A DNA stretch of 64,000 bases, taken from NCBI GenBank assembly GCA_937900415.1, contig CALCEY010000011.1:13817-77816 (forward strand), in the 5' to 3' direction. The notes below the pieces were generated by a model. The model did not search any database. It had not been told where the DNA came from and worked only from the letters and a program-made list of their open reading frames with translations. This stretch comes from an uncultured Clostridia bacterium (GTDB lineage: Bacteria > Bacillota > Clostridia > Peptostreptococcales > Anaerovoracaceae). A program made the translations under genes and the position numbers. Shown one piece after another: positions 37,970 through 46,053 of the stretch (position 1 is its first letter; each line of letters begins with the position of its first letter).

Positions 37970-39403
37970 TTACTGTTCGCTTTTCGATTCAGCAGTCTGA
38001 AGATAAGTTATCAGTCCTCCTGCGAAGTTGTCTTTTGTTCTCTCTGTTATACCGAGCGCTATAACGGCCATCGCCTGATTCTTGGAATTTACGGCCGAAG
38101 CAGGAGTCCATTCGGCCATATTCACTTTATCAAGGTTGATGCTCTGATATTCCGTATATGCTTTGAGAAGCGCGTCTGCCAGCTCTTCACCTGCCTTATT
38201 GGAATGGAAAGGCGCTGATGTTTCGTTTAAACTGTAGCTGACATCGGTGAGGGCGCTTATGGTTTGATAGGCTTCTGACATTTCTTTAGTCAAGTCATCG
38301 GAATAGCTTGCGGCCGCAACTTCAATATTGAGTTTTTTGTTATCGGTAGAAATGCAGCCGATATTGGTTATTGAGGCTGTTTCTCCGTCGTCGTCCTTAT
38401 AATGCTCGCCGTTTATAGCCGTATACAAAAGGCTTACGATGCTTTCTGTATTTTCTGTGCTTATTACATGGGAAGGTGTTTCGACTGCTTCAAATTTATA
38501 TTCGGCTTCAGGATAATCATCTGAGTATTTATCGTAGAATTCTTCTGTTGTGCTGTTTAGATTACTCTCTAATTTTTCCACAGATTCTTTGTTTACAACT
38601 ATAACTACTGAAGCCTCTTGAGGCGTCATATCAGCGTCGCTTCCTCCTGAGAATGAAGAAAGCTCAAAGAGAATAGACGTTGATTTGAAGTTTGCCAGCA
38701 GATTCCCAAGCATTTTTATAGGATTGGGAGCTTCTGTATTTATACTGGAAAATCTATGAGGCGGGAGCCCCGAAATGCTTATTTTGTATGCGGCGTCATA
38801 AGCTGTTGGCTTGTGGCTAAGCTCCTTTGACAGCGTATACTTGCTGAACCCGCCCGTTGAAAGAGAAATCCTTGATGAATATGTGTCTCCCAGACAGAAG
38901 ACTTTTGTATTATCGCTGAAATATTTATCCGAAAGCGCTTCGGCTCCGGTTTTGCTTCCCCTCTCTTCCGACAGGAAAATGACTTTGTATTCGCCGTGAG
39001 GCGCGTCGTTTTTAGCAACCGTGAGTGCGCAGGCAATGCTGTTTTTATATGATTCCATGCCGGCGTAATCATAGCCGCATAATATAACTGAAGGAGACTG
39101 ATTTTCAAAGCCTTCGGTTGCAGGCAGAGAATAGATAACGTTGCCGGCGTCGTCTGTTTTGACGTCTATACCCTTGTTTTCCGCCCAGTTGACCAGATAT
39201 TTTTTCACGGCTTCCTGAGTTGTCATTGAAGATATGGAATCGGCCAAATCCGTTTCATAGGCAGCAATTCGGCTGTTGACGGTTTCCTCAAGGGTAGGCG
39301 GCTCTTTCTTTTCCTTTGAAAAGTAGAAATAAACTGCCAAAATCAGGACTGTTGCTAAAATTACTGCGCATACGGCTATAATTATTTTTTTCTTTTTATT
39401 CAT
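37970..39403 (-). CDS. Membrane-anchored M20-like (PepD-related) protein lacking canonical metal ligands
   Basis: A short basic start and one transmembrane helix (about 5-25) precede an extracytoplasmic domain. Segments follow the collinear order of M20 aminoacyl-histidine dipeptidases (PepD): SPSVILCGYDYAGM where the HxD zinc motif should be, IACALTVAK, FLSEERGSKTGAEAL at the Glu-Glu site, and LPPHRFSSINTEAPNPIKML at the GGHSG..R.NAIK site. The usual HxD and GGHSG residues are replaced, so peptidase activity is doubtful. I start at the ATG (39403) because AAGGTGA lies 5 bases before it; GTG at 39412 overlaps that site. Alternative: an M28-like or unrelated fold. The similarity is my reading by eye. 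Confidence 0.55.
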   Translation of the reverse strand: MNKKKKIIIAVCAVILATVLILAVYFYFSKEKKEPPTLEETVNSRIAAYETDLADSISSMTTQEAVKKYLVNWAENKGIDVKTDDAGNVIYSLPATEGFENQSPSVILCGYDYAGMESYKNSIACALTVAKNDAPHGEYKVIFLSEERGSKTGAEALSDKYFSDNTKVFCLGDTYSSRISLSTGGFSKYTLSKELSHKPTAYDAAYKISISGLPPHRFSSINTEAPNPIKMLGNLLANFKSTSILFELSSFSGGSDADMTPQEASVVIVVNKESVEKLESNLNSTTEEFYDKYSDDYPEAEYKFEAVETPSHVISTENTESIVSLLYTAINGEHYKDDDGETASITNIGCISTDNKKLNIEVAAASYSDDLTKEMSEAYQTISALTDVSYSLNETSAPFHSNKAGEELADALLKAYTEYQSINLDKVNMAEWTPASAVNSKNQAMAVIALGITERTKDNFAGGLITYLQTAESKSEQ

Positions 39404-39553
39404 AGAATTCACCTTATGTTCTTACTTTTAAGTATTTTAATTGAAACTGAAAACGTATATAATGAAATATAATATCATAATTTTTATCTCAATGTTATAA
39501 CTTCATAAAAACTTCACATATTTGTAAATGATTTTAAGGATAAGGTGAACTTA

Positions 39554-40108
39554 ATGGAACCGTTAGAAATTCAGATAAGAGACAGTATTTTTGATGATTT
39601 GGAATATTTTGCGCGCTGGGAAAGCATGCCGGAGGTTACAGAATTCTTTACTATAGACGACGGCAAAACTTATGAAATGACGGTGAGAGAATTTTACCGT
39701 CGTCTTGAAGATAAGGCCGCAAGGCAGTTTACCGTATGTATTGCCGGTACGGGTAAGCCGGTGGGCCGTATATATGTAAGCAGCATCAATTACGATTATG
39801 ATTCTTTGGACATAACGAGAATATATATAGCCGAACCTGCTATGAGAGGAAAGGGTCTTGGAGAAGCGGCTCTGAAGCTGACGATGAAATGGGCTTTTGA
39901 AGAGATGGGCTGCAAGAGGGTTACTTTGGATTATTTTTCCGACAACATTATAGCAGCCTCATTATATGAAAAAGTCGGTTTTGTAAAAGAAGGAATTATG
40001 CGCTGCGGAGGCAAGAAAAACGGAAGCTACGTGGACCTCTGTCTCATGTCTATGCTGAAGGAAGAATATTACGAAAAAATGAGCAGGAAGCCTATGGAGA
40101 CATTTTGA
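39554..40108 (+). CDS. GNAT-family N-acetyltransferase (RimJ/RimL-like)
   Basis: An acetyl-CoA-dependent acetyltransferase of 184 residues. The acetyl-CoA-binding motif A is RGKGLGEAALKLTMKWA, followed by YFSDNIIAASLYEKVGFVKEG, the usual motif B, and the C-terminal end LMSMLKEEYY. The layout resembles enzymes acting on protein N-termini, spermidine or small amines. The substrate cannot be assigned. Start is ATG 39554, with AAGGTGA before it rather than the GTG inside it. Its neighbours do not indicate a role. Confidence 0.85.
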   Translation: MEPLEIQIRDSIFDDLEYFARWESMPEVTEFFTIDDGKTYEMTVREFYRRLEDKAARQFTVCIAGTGKPVGRIYVSSINYDYDSLDITRIYIAEPAMRGKGLGEAALKLTMKWAFEEMGCKRVTLDYFSDNIIAASLYEKVGFVKEGIMRCGGKKNGSYVDLCLMSMLKEEYYEKMSRKPMETF

Positions 40109-40148
40109 AGAATCCGGCAAAAAAATATTGAATATAAGATTTTCCTCC

Positions 40149-40203
40149 TTGACATATAGCGTAATTAGTGTTAGATTTTTAATGCGGATACTACATCTTG
40201 TGT
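40149..40203 (+). promoter_or_regulatory. nrdDG promoter with paired NrdR-like boxes
   Basis: TTGACA (40149-40154), 17 bases and TAGATT (40172-40177) form the promoter. Two 16-base NrdR-like boxes lie at 40156-40171 (about 10 of 16 matches to ACACWATATATWGWGT, with an intact TTAGTGT half) and 40188-40203 (ATACTACATCTTGTGT, 13 of 16). Their starts are 32 bases apart, three helical turns, the spacing typical of NrdR sites. They overlap the spacer and the start region, so NrdR with dATP would block transcription. Confidence 0.65.
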
Positions 40204-40235
40204 ACGACTGCGATTTAAGAAAGAGGTAAAGATTT

Positions 40236-42581
40236 ATGGAAAGCATTAAGAAAATAACAAAAAGAGACGGACGAACTGTCGATTTCAACGTTGACAAAAT
40301 CGCCGACGCTATATTCAAGGCAGCTCAGGTTCTGGGAGGCAAGGACAAGGAAATGGCTATGTATTTGGCTAAGCAGACAGAGCTGTATCTTCTTGAGGTC
40401 TGTCACAATCAGGTGCCTTCCGTAGAGCAGATTCAGGACGCAGTTGAAAAAATACTCATAGAGAACGGACATGCGAGAACTGCCAAGGAATATATACTTT
40501 ACAGGGCGGAGCGTACGAGAGCAAGGGATATGAACACCAAGCTCATGAAAATCTATGAAGATCTGACTTTCAAAGAAGCAAAAGAAAATGAAATAAAGCG
40601 TGAGAATGCCAATATAGACGGCAATACGGCCATGGGAACTATGCTGAAATACGGTTCAGAGGGAGCTAAAGAATTCTACAAGATGTATGTAATAGATCCT
40701 AAGCACACTGCGGCTCATGAAAACGGGGACATACACATACATGACATGGATTTCTATACTCTTACAATGACATGCTGTCAGATAGATTTGGTAAAATTGC
40801 TTAAGGGAGGCTTTTCTACAGGGCACGGTCATTTGAGAGAGCCTAACGATATAGAAAGCTATGCTGCTCTTGCATGTATAGCGATTCAATCCAATCAGAA
40901 CGACCAGCACGGCGGACAGTCGGTGCCTAATTTTGATTACGGAATGGCTCCGGGAGTAAAAAAGACATACAAGAAGCTTTATCTCACCAATCTGGGTAAA
41001 ATGCTCGATTTTCTGCATGATGTGGAAGACGGCGTAAGCAGGATGAAGGAGATAGGAGAAAAGATAGAGAAAGAACACGGAGTATATCCTTGTATGGCTT
41101 GGGATAACAATTATAAAGAGCTTGAGCTTGAAGAATTGAAGAAGATAGTTTCAGAAGACGAAGCAAAAAAGATGCAGGACAGAGCTACCAAGTTCGCCGA
41201 CAAGGAAATAAGAAGAAAAACTTATCAGGCCATGGAAGCCTTTATACACAACTTAAATACAATGCACTCCAGAGCCGGCGCGCAGGTGCCGTTCAGCTCA
41301 ATAAACTATGGAACAGATACTTCTCCAGAGGGAAGACTTGTTATGGAATCAGTAATGCTGGCTACGGAAGCAGGTTTAGGCAATGGAGAAACTCCGATTT
41401 TCCCTATTCAGATATTTAAAGTGAAAGAAGGCGTAAGCTATAATCCGGAGGATCCTAACTATGATCTGTTCAAATTGGCGTGCAGGGTGTCGGCCAAAAG
41501 GCTGTTCCCGAACTTCTCATTTCTGGACGCACCGTTTAACAAGCAGTATTACGTAGAGGGAGATCCTAATACGGAGTGCGCTTACATGGGATGCAGAACA
41601 AGAGTTATCGGCAATACTTATGATCCGACGAGAGAAATCGTTACAGGACGGGGAAATCTTAGCTTTACGTCCATCAATCTGCCTAGACTTGCCATCAAGG
41701 CCAAGGGAGATTTAGATATGTTTTTTGAAGGCCTTGACCATATGATAGATTTAGCATGCGATCAGCTTTATGACAGATTTAAGATTCAGTCTCAGAAGAA
41801 GGTGAGGAATTTCCCATTCCTGATGGGACAGGGGATATGGCTCGATTCGGATAAGCTGGGTCCTGACGATACTATCGAGGAGGTAATAAAACACGGAACT
41901 CTTACGGTAGGCTTCATAGGGCTTGCTGAATGTCTTAAGGCGCTTACCGGAAAGCATCATGGAGAATCAAAAGAATCACAGATTTTGGGTCTTGAAATCA
42001 TTGGCTATATGAGAAAAAGAATGGATGAGATGTCCGAAAAAACAGGCCTTAACTGGTCGCTGATAGCTACTCCGGCAGAGGGACTTTCAGGCAGATTCGT
42101 AAGGATTGACAAAGAAAAATACGGAATAATAGAAGGCGTTACAGACAGAGATTATTACACCAACAGCTTCCATATCCCTGTATATTACGACATCAACGCT
42201 TTTGATAAAATAAGGCTTGAAGCTCCGTATCATGCGCTTACCAACGGAGGACACATTTCATATATAGAGTTGGACGGAGATCCTCTTAAGAATTTAGACG
42301 CATTTGAAAAGGTAGTAAGATTTATGAAGGAATCGGGAGTTGGGTACGGTTCGATAAATCATCCGGTTGACAGAGACCCATGCTGCGGCTATACAGGAAT
42401 CATCGACAACGAATGTCCTATGTGCCATAGAAAGGAAGGCGACGGAGACGTCGGATTTGAGAGAATACGCAGGATAACGGGTTATCTGGTAGGAACGATG
42501 GATCACTGGAACAGCGCCAAGGCTTCCGAGGAAAGCGACAGGGTAAAGCATGATGTCAGGACAGAGCTTGAAAGAATTTAA
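40236..42581 (+). CDS. nrdD: Anaerobic (class III) ribonucleoside-triphosphate reductase
   Basis: Makes deoxyribonucleotides without oxygen, using a glycyl radical set up by NrdG. An N-terminal ATP-cone (about 1-95: KKITKRDGRTVDFNVDKIADAIFKAA) is the allosteric site. The catalytic barrel includes NLNTMHSRAGAQVPFSS with its active-site Cys region and MGCRTRVIGN. The C-terminus holds a zinc site (CCGYTG..ECPMCHRKEG) and the glycyl-radical loop (RRITGYLVG). At 781 residues it is full length. It overlaps nrdG, and a predicted NrdR operator pair precedes it. It indicates anaerobic growth. Confidence 0.96.
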   Translation: MESIKKITKRDGRTVDFNVDKIADAIFKAAQVLGGKDKEMAMYLAKQTELYLLEVCHNQVPSVEQIQDAVEKILIENGHARTAKEYILYRAERTRARDMNTKLMKIYEDLTFKEAKENEIKRENANIDGNTAMGTMLKYGSEGAKEFYKMYVIDPKHTAAHENGDIHIHDMDFYTLTMTCCQIDLVKLLKGGFSTGHGHLREPNDIESYAALACIAIQSNQNDQHGGQSVPNFDYGMAPGVKKTYKKLYLTNLGKMLDFLHDVEDGVSRMKEIGEKIEKEHGVYPCMAWDNNYKELELEELKKIVSEDEAKKMQDRATKFADKEIRRKTYQAMEAFIHNLNTMHSRAGAQVPFSSINYGTDTSPEGRLVMESVMLATEAGLGNGETPIFPIQIFKVKEGVSYNPEDPNYDLFKLACRVSAKRLFPNFSFLDAPFNKQYYVEGDPNTECAYMGCRTRVIGNTYDPTREIVTGRGNLSFTSINLPRLAIKAKGDLDMFFEGLDHMIDLACDQLYDRFKIQSQKKVRNFPFLMGQGIWLDSDKLGPDDTIEEVIKHGTLTVGFIGLAECLKALTGKHHGESKESQILGLEIIGYMRKRMDEMSEKTGLNWSLIATPAEGLSGRFVRIDKEKYGIIEGVTDRDYYTNSFHIPVYYDINAFDKIRLEAPYHALTNGGHISYIELDGDPLKNLDAFEKVVRFMKESGVGYGSINHPVDRDPCCGYTGIIDNECPMCHRKEGDGDVGFERIRRITGYLVGTMDHWNSAKASEESDRVKHDVRTELERI

Positions 42582-43089
42582 TGCAATAAGAATAGCCGGA
42601 GTTGTGCGCGAATCTATCGTTGACGGCCCAGGCCTGCGATTTGCAGTCTTTTGTCAAGGCTGTCCTCACGGCTGTCCGGAATGTCACAACCCTGACACCC
42701 ATGATTTCAGCGGCGGTTATGACTGCGAAATTTCAAAGATAGTTGAAGCCGTTAAAGCAAATCCTCTTTTGGACGGAGTTACTTTCAGCGGGGGAGAGCC
42801 ATTTTGCCAGGCAGGAGCCTTTTACAGCCTTGCCGAAGCGCTGAAGGGAGCGAGAGCTGACATTAACCTCATGGCATACAGCGGATATACCTATGAAGAA
42901 CTTAGAGATATGAACGACTGTGATGTGGATAACCTTCTCTCTGTTATCGACCTGCTGGTAGACGGAAGATTTATTAAAGAAAAAAAAGATTTGACATTGC
43001 TCTTCAGAGGCAGCGCAAACCAGAGGATAATAGACATGAATCTTACTCGCCAAAGGGGAGAGCTTGTTTTGTCAGAAAAATATATATGA
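42550..43089 (+). CDS. nrdG: Anaerobic ribonucleoside-triphosphate reductase activating protein
   Basis: A radical SAM activase that makes the glycyl radical on NrdD. CPHGCPEC contains the CX3CX2C cluster motif, followed by the SAM-contact segment VTFSGGEPFCQAGAF. It starts ATGATG 32 bases inside the 3' end of nrdD. No later start exists in frame before the conserved IRIAGVVRESIVDGPG segment, so the overlap is real. At 179 residues it is the usual size. Confidence 0.95.
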   Translation: MMSGQSLKEFNAIRIAGVVRESIVDGPGLRFAVFCQGCPHGCPECHNPDTHDFSGGYDCEISKIVEAVKANPLLDGVTFSGGEPFCQAGAFYSLAEALKGARADINLMAYSGYTYEELRDMNDCDVDNLLSVIDLLVDGRFIKEKKDLTLLFRGSANQRIIDMNLTRQRGELVLSEKYI

Positions 43090-43130
43090 TGCGGCGCAGA
43101 CAACTATTAAAAATAAGAGATTATTACAGC

Positions 43131-43170
43131 AGAAACGTAGTATATTGTATATTGCGTTTCTCTCTCTTTA
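43131..43170 (+). terminator. Probable terminator after nrdG
   Basis: AGAAACG (43131-43137) and CGTTTCT (43155-43161) form a stem around an AT-rich 17-base loop, followed by CTCTCTTTAT. It is a moderate hairpin with a poor T tract. Confidence 0.4.
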
Positions 43171-43316
43171 TGACAGCATATTAAAGATTTGTTTTTGAAA
43201 ATATTGATAGCCGAAGGAAAAGATACGGAAAAAGGTAGTTTGTCGGGAATAAAAAGGAAAAAAAGGTAAGGTAAACAAGCCAAAACAACAGATGTTTCAG
43301 ATTAACTTCCGGTAAT

Positions 43317-44806
43317 ATAGAATTTAGTGTGGGAAACCTTACCGTCCAGTTTTTTAGAAAATATAAAAAATGTTATTCCACGGTGCCCTTGACAACAAGT
43401 CTGCAGCGGCATGAGTTCATGACGCATGGCGGACAGGCACGTGTGTTTCTCCGTCATGACGGAAAAGCCTCTCATGTCGCTGCTCATTGTCAAGAGCCTT
43501 TTGCGGCATAAGCATTTCTTTCTTAGTTGTTGTTTTTGCAGAGGGTACGAATAAACACATCGCTTTTCTGCAGCAGAGGGGATTGTACTACTGCATGGGC
43601 AGGGATATGTTTTATGCCAAACAGTCCGGCAAGTTCATGTCCGAAAGTAAAGGAAAATACATCGTAAGGAGTTTTTCCGTTGAGGCTTTTTCTGCATACG
43701 CTGTTGACGTGAGAGAAAATCAGGTTTACAGTATCCTGAGAGAAAGTGTTGAAACTTTCTCCTTTTGGAACGATGTCCCTGAAAAGGGTGTGATTTTTCT
43801 CGACAAAAGGTTTTTGAGAAGAACGCATGGGGTCGCAGAAAAAGAGATTGGAATGCTGAGAGCCGTCCAGAGCTTTTTCAAAAGCGAAAACATCAGCGAA
43901 CTCGCCGCCGTTATCGGTGAGGATGACAGGGAATATGTTTCCAAAATCAAAACCGTTGTCGGCGAGTAGCTTTTTAAGAGACAGGATATGTGAAGCTGCC
44001 TGAGCGGAGGACTTGTTCTCAAGAAGCAGACCGAACATGAAATTACAGAAGCTGAAATCGAAGGTCATAATGGTCTTGCCTCCGATTTCGCCGATGACGG
44101 TATCCATTTCGACCCATGAGGGAAAATTGTTATCATCGATATATTTCAGAAAATCATCGTGTGTTCTGCCAGCTTTCAGAGCCTTTGGGATGCGATTGGT
44201 TACGCTGTTCTTTCGTGGTTTGAATTTTACCACACGGGGCATATCCAATGGTGAAATGGACAGATAGCCTTTGTGAAGGTGCCTGTAAACAGTAGATTTG
44301 GAAACGGGTAGTTTCTCAGTTTGCAGAACGTGATAAAGGTGCTGTCCTTTCTTGATTCGGTCAGATATGATTCTGTCGACTTCATAGAAGCTTTCTTTAT
44401 TGAGTGGGATGCCTTGGCGGGATTCAGAGCGGAGCATCTCATATGCCTTCTGAGCAGAACGGGCGTTGTAGTAATGCCTGTCATGGGAGCACTTGCGGTG
44501 AAAGTTTTCACATGAGAAACAGACATAAGGAGGGCGTAAAAGCTTTGGGCAAGGAGCGGTAGGGATTGCTTCACCATTGCTGTTGATGCGGGTCACAGAT
44601 GTTCTGCCAACGGTAATGTGGCGTGTAATCTCTTTTGAGATTGTTGTGGGATCTTTCCCTAATTCAGAAGCGATAGCTTTGAATGATAAGCCTTTTCTTA
44701 ATCCTTTTTCGATCATTTCTCTGTCCTCGAAATTTAAATGTTTGTTTTTTCTGGTATTGTTCATGGTTACCTCCCTGACGGAGATGTTTCCCAGATTAAA
44801 TTCTAT
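43317..44806 (-). mobile_element. IS30-family insertion sequence
   Basis: Imperfect 21-base terminal inverted repeats (43317-43337 and 44786-44806; shared core ATAGAATTTA..TGGGAAAC, with mismatches only in the middle) flank a single transposase gene on the minus strand. The length is about 1.49 kb. The 15-base motif AGATTAAMTTCCGGT (M = C on the left, A on the right) occurs just outside both ends in direct orientation, at 43299-43313 and 44821-44835. The exact tips and target duplication are uncertain because related AT-rich motifs repeat around both ends. The transposase is intact, so the element may be active. It sits between nrdG and rpmB without breaking a gene. Confidence 0.8.
43523..44764 (-). 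CDS. IS30-family transposase
   Basis: A DDE transposase of 413 residues. The N-terminal helix-turn-helix regions (LNFEDREMIEKGLRKGLSFK and IASELGKDPTTISKEITRHI) bind the ends. The rve-type catalytic core has WVEMDTVIG (first Asp), VILTDNGGEFADVF (second Asp) and RSSQKPFVEKNHTLFRDIVP (Glu), then FNTFSQDTVNLIFSHVNSVC. The His/Cys-rich segment CFSCENFHRKCSHDRHYYNA near the N-terminus is also seen in related IS30 members. GGAGGTAACC precedes the ATG. No frameshift is visible. Confidence 0.93.
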   Translation of the reverse strand: MNNTRKNKHLNFEDREMIEKGLRKGLSFKAIASELGKDPTTISKEITRHITVGRTSVTRINSNGEAIPTAPCPKLLRPPYVCFSCENFHRKCSHDRHYYNARSAQKAYEMLRSESRQGIPLNKESFYEVDRIISDRIKKGQHLYHVLQTEKLPVSKSTVYRHLHKGYLSISPLDMPRVVKFKPRKNSVTNRIPKALKAGRTHDDFLKYIDDNNFPSWVEMDTVIGEIGGKTIMTFDFSFCNFMFGLLLENKSSAQAASHILSLKKLLADNGFDFGNIFPVILTDNGGEFADVFAFEKALDGSQHSNLFFCDPMRSSQKPFVEKNHTLFRDIVPKGESFNTFSQDTVNLIFSHVNSVCRKSLNGKTPYDVFSFTFGHELAGLFGIKHIPAHAVVQSPLLQKSDVFIRTLCKNNN

Positions 44807-44907
44807 CAGAAAAACGTCTTAGATTAAATTCCGGTCTAATTCCGTTGCGGAATTTACTTTGGGAATTTAGGGATTATAAAAAATTCTTGCTACAGGTAAA
44901 AAAGTGC

Positions 44908-44936
44908 TTGAACACCATGATTCCTTATGGTATAAT
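44908..44936 (+). promoter_or_regulatory. Promoter of rpmB
   Basis: TTGAAC (44908-44913), 17 bases and TATAAT (44931-44936). The leader to the rpmB start is about 90 bases. The promoter lies about 100 bases outside the IS30 right end. Confidence 0.75.
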
Positions 44937-45035
44937 AACATTCGTTCGAGTGCGCATATAAACGCATAATATGTAAATAAGCAATGAAAAACAGCTGACA
45001 GAAGCTACTTAATATATTAAGAGGAGGTGCGGTAG

Positions 45036-45230
45036 ATGTCAAGAAAATGCGAGATTTGTGGTAAGGGTCAGGTATCGGGAAACGCTGTATCCCACTCCAA
45101 CAGACACACGAGAAGAAAATGGAATGCTAATATCCAGACTGTAAGAATCGCTGAAGAAAATGGCACAGTAAGAAAAGCTAAAGTGTGCACAAAATGTATT
45201 AAATCGAATAAAGTGAACCGTGCCATCTAA
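45036..45230 (+). CDS. rpmB: 50S ribosomal protein L28
   Basis: A 64-residue large-subunit protein of the zinc-binding (C+) type, with CEIC at the start and CTKC near the end. The family core VSHSNRHTRRKWNANIQTVR is intact. AAGAGGAGGTG precedes the ATG. It has its own promoter and terminator. In many Firmicutes rpmB lies after rpe-thiN and before asp23-fakA-recG; here asp23 and recG still follow. Confidence 0.97.
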   Translation: MSRKCEICGKGQVSGNAVSHSNRHTRRKWNANIQTVRIAEENGTVRKAKVCTKCIKSNKVNRAI

Positions 45231-45247
45231 TTTGAGACGACCTGTTA

Positions 45248-45275
45248 AAGGAACTGCAAGAGCAGTTCCTTTTCT
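45248..45275 (+). terminator. Terminator after rpmB
   Basis: AAGGAACTGC (45248-45257) and GCAGTTCCTT (45262-45271) pair around a 4-base loop and are followed by TTCT. Confidence 0.85.
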
Positions 45276-45368
45276 GTTATTTTATCGAATATTTCAAGTG
45301 GAAGGAGCCAAACATAGACAATCGCATATATACTGCGGTTGTTATCTATTAAAAACTTAAATTCCAAT

Positions 45369-45551
45369 CTACCTCTTCAGCAGTGTGATTCCGCAGATTA
45401 TCAGTATAACGCCAAGGAGGATCAACCACGCCTTAGGAGGAAGAAAGAAGGCGCATATGGTAACAGCGCCGAAGACAAGCAAAATAAAGCCTATATCTTT
45501 TGTCTCCTTATATAAGTTAAAGCATTTCTTTTTTCTAAAATTGTTGTTCAT
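45369..45551 (-). CDS. Small two-helix membrane protein of unknown function
   Basis: A 60-residue protein with a basic start (NNNFRKKK) and two hydrophobic helices (about 20-36 and 41-57) joined by PPKAW. AGGGAGG is well placed before the ATG, which supports a real gene. It lies divergent to asp23. Similar short membrane proteins are common in Clostridia; I do not recognise a named family. Confidence 0.65.
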   Translation of the reverse strand: MNNNFRKKKCFNLYKETKDIGFILLVFGAVTICAFFLPPKAWLILLGVILIICGITLLKR

Positions 45552-45636
45552 GGCGATCCTCCCTGAAGTATAGTATGAAATAACGTGTTAATTTGTGAGA
45601 AAATATGATAAAATATATGACAAAGGAGACAGAGCC

Positions 45637-46053
45637 ATGGCGTTAAGCAGAAAAACACAGCTTGGCACCGTTACGGTAAACAATGCTGTGATAGCAAAAG
45701 TTATATTAAGGGCAGTTGAAAAGACTGAGGGAAAGTTTTTTCTTTCATCTGAGAAAAGAAGGATTTTAGGCGTTGCCTCAAGAGTAGGGGTCGGAGATCT
45801 TTCCGGAAATTTCGAGATAGAAGAAAAAGATGAAACATATTATCTGAAATTTTCAGGCATAGTGCAGTTTGGAAGCAGTATAAAAAATGTTACTGATACT
45901 GTTCTTGGGCATATACAGGAATATATGCAAGAGTTGTTTCCGGATCGCAAAGGCGTTATAACGCTGCATATCGTAGGCGTTAAAGCAAAGCATATAGCAG
46001 AGCGCGATATTGAGGTAAAAAGAGAATATGAAGCTGCAAGACAAGGTCAGTGA
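45637..46053 (+). CDS. Asp23/Gls24 (YloU) family protein
   Basis: A 138-residue alkaline-shock-protein-like protein: TVTVNNAVIAKVILRAVEKT, ILGVASRVGVG and the C-terminal VKAKHIAERD. Family members in staphylococci attach to the membrane and affect envelope stress. Start is ATG 45637 with AAAGGAGA before it; a GTG at 45595 has no ribosome site. Its end overlaps recG by 26 bases. The usual neighbour fakA (yloV, fatty acid kinase) is missing between them. Confidence 0.88.
   Translation: MALSRKTQLGTVTVNNAVIAKVILRAVEKTEGKFFLSSEKRRILGVASRVGVGDLSGNFEIEEKDETYYLKFSGIVQFGSSIKNVTDTVLGHIQEYMQELFPDRKGVITLHIVGVKAKHIAERDIEVKREYEAARQGQ

Noticed and set aside
43487..43969. Long plus-strand open frame inside the IS30 element
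   Set aside because: It lies wholly antisense to the transposase, lacks a ribosome site and has no recognisable domain.
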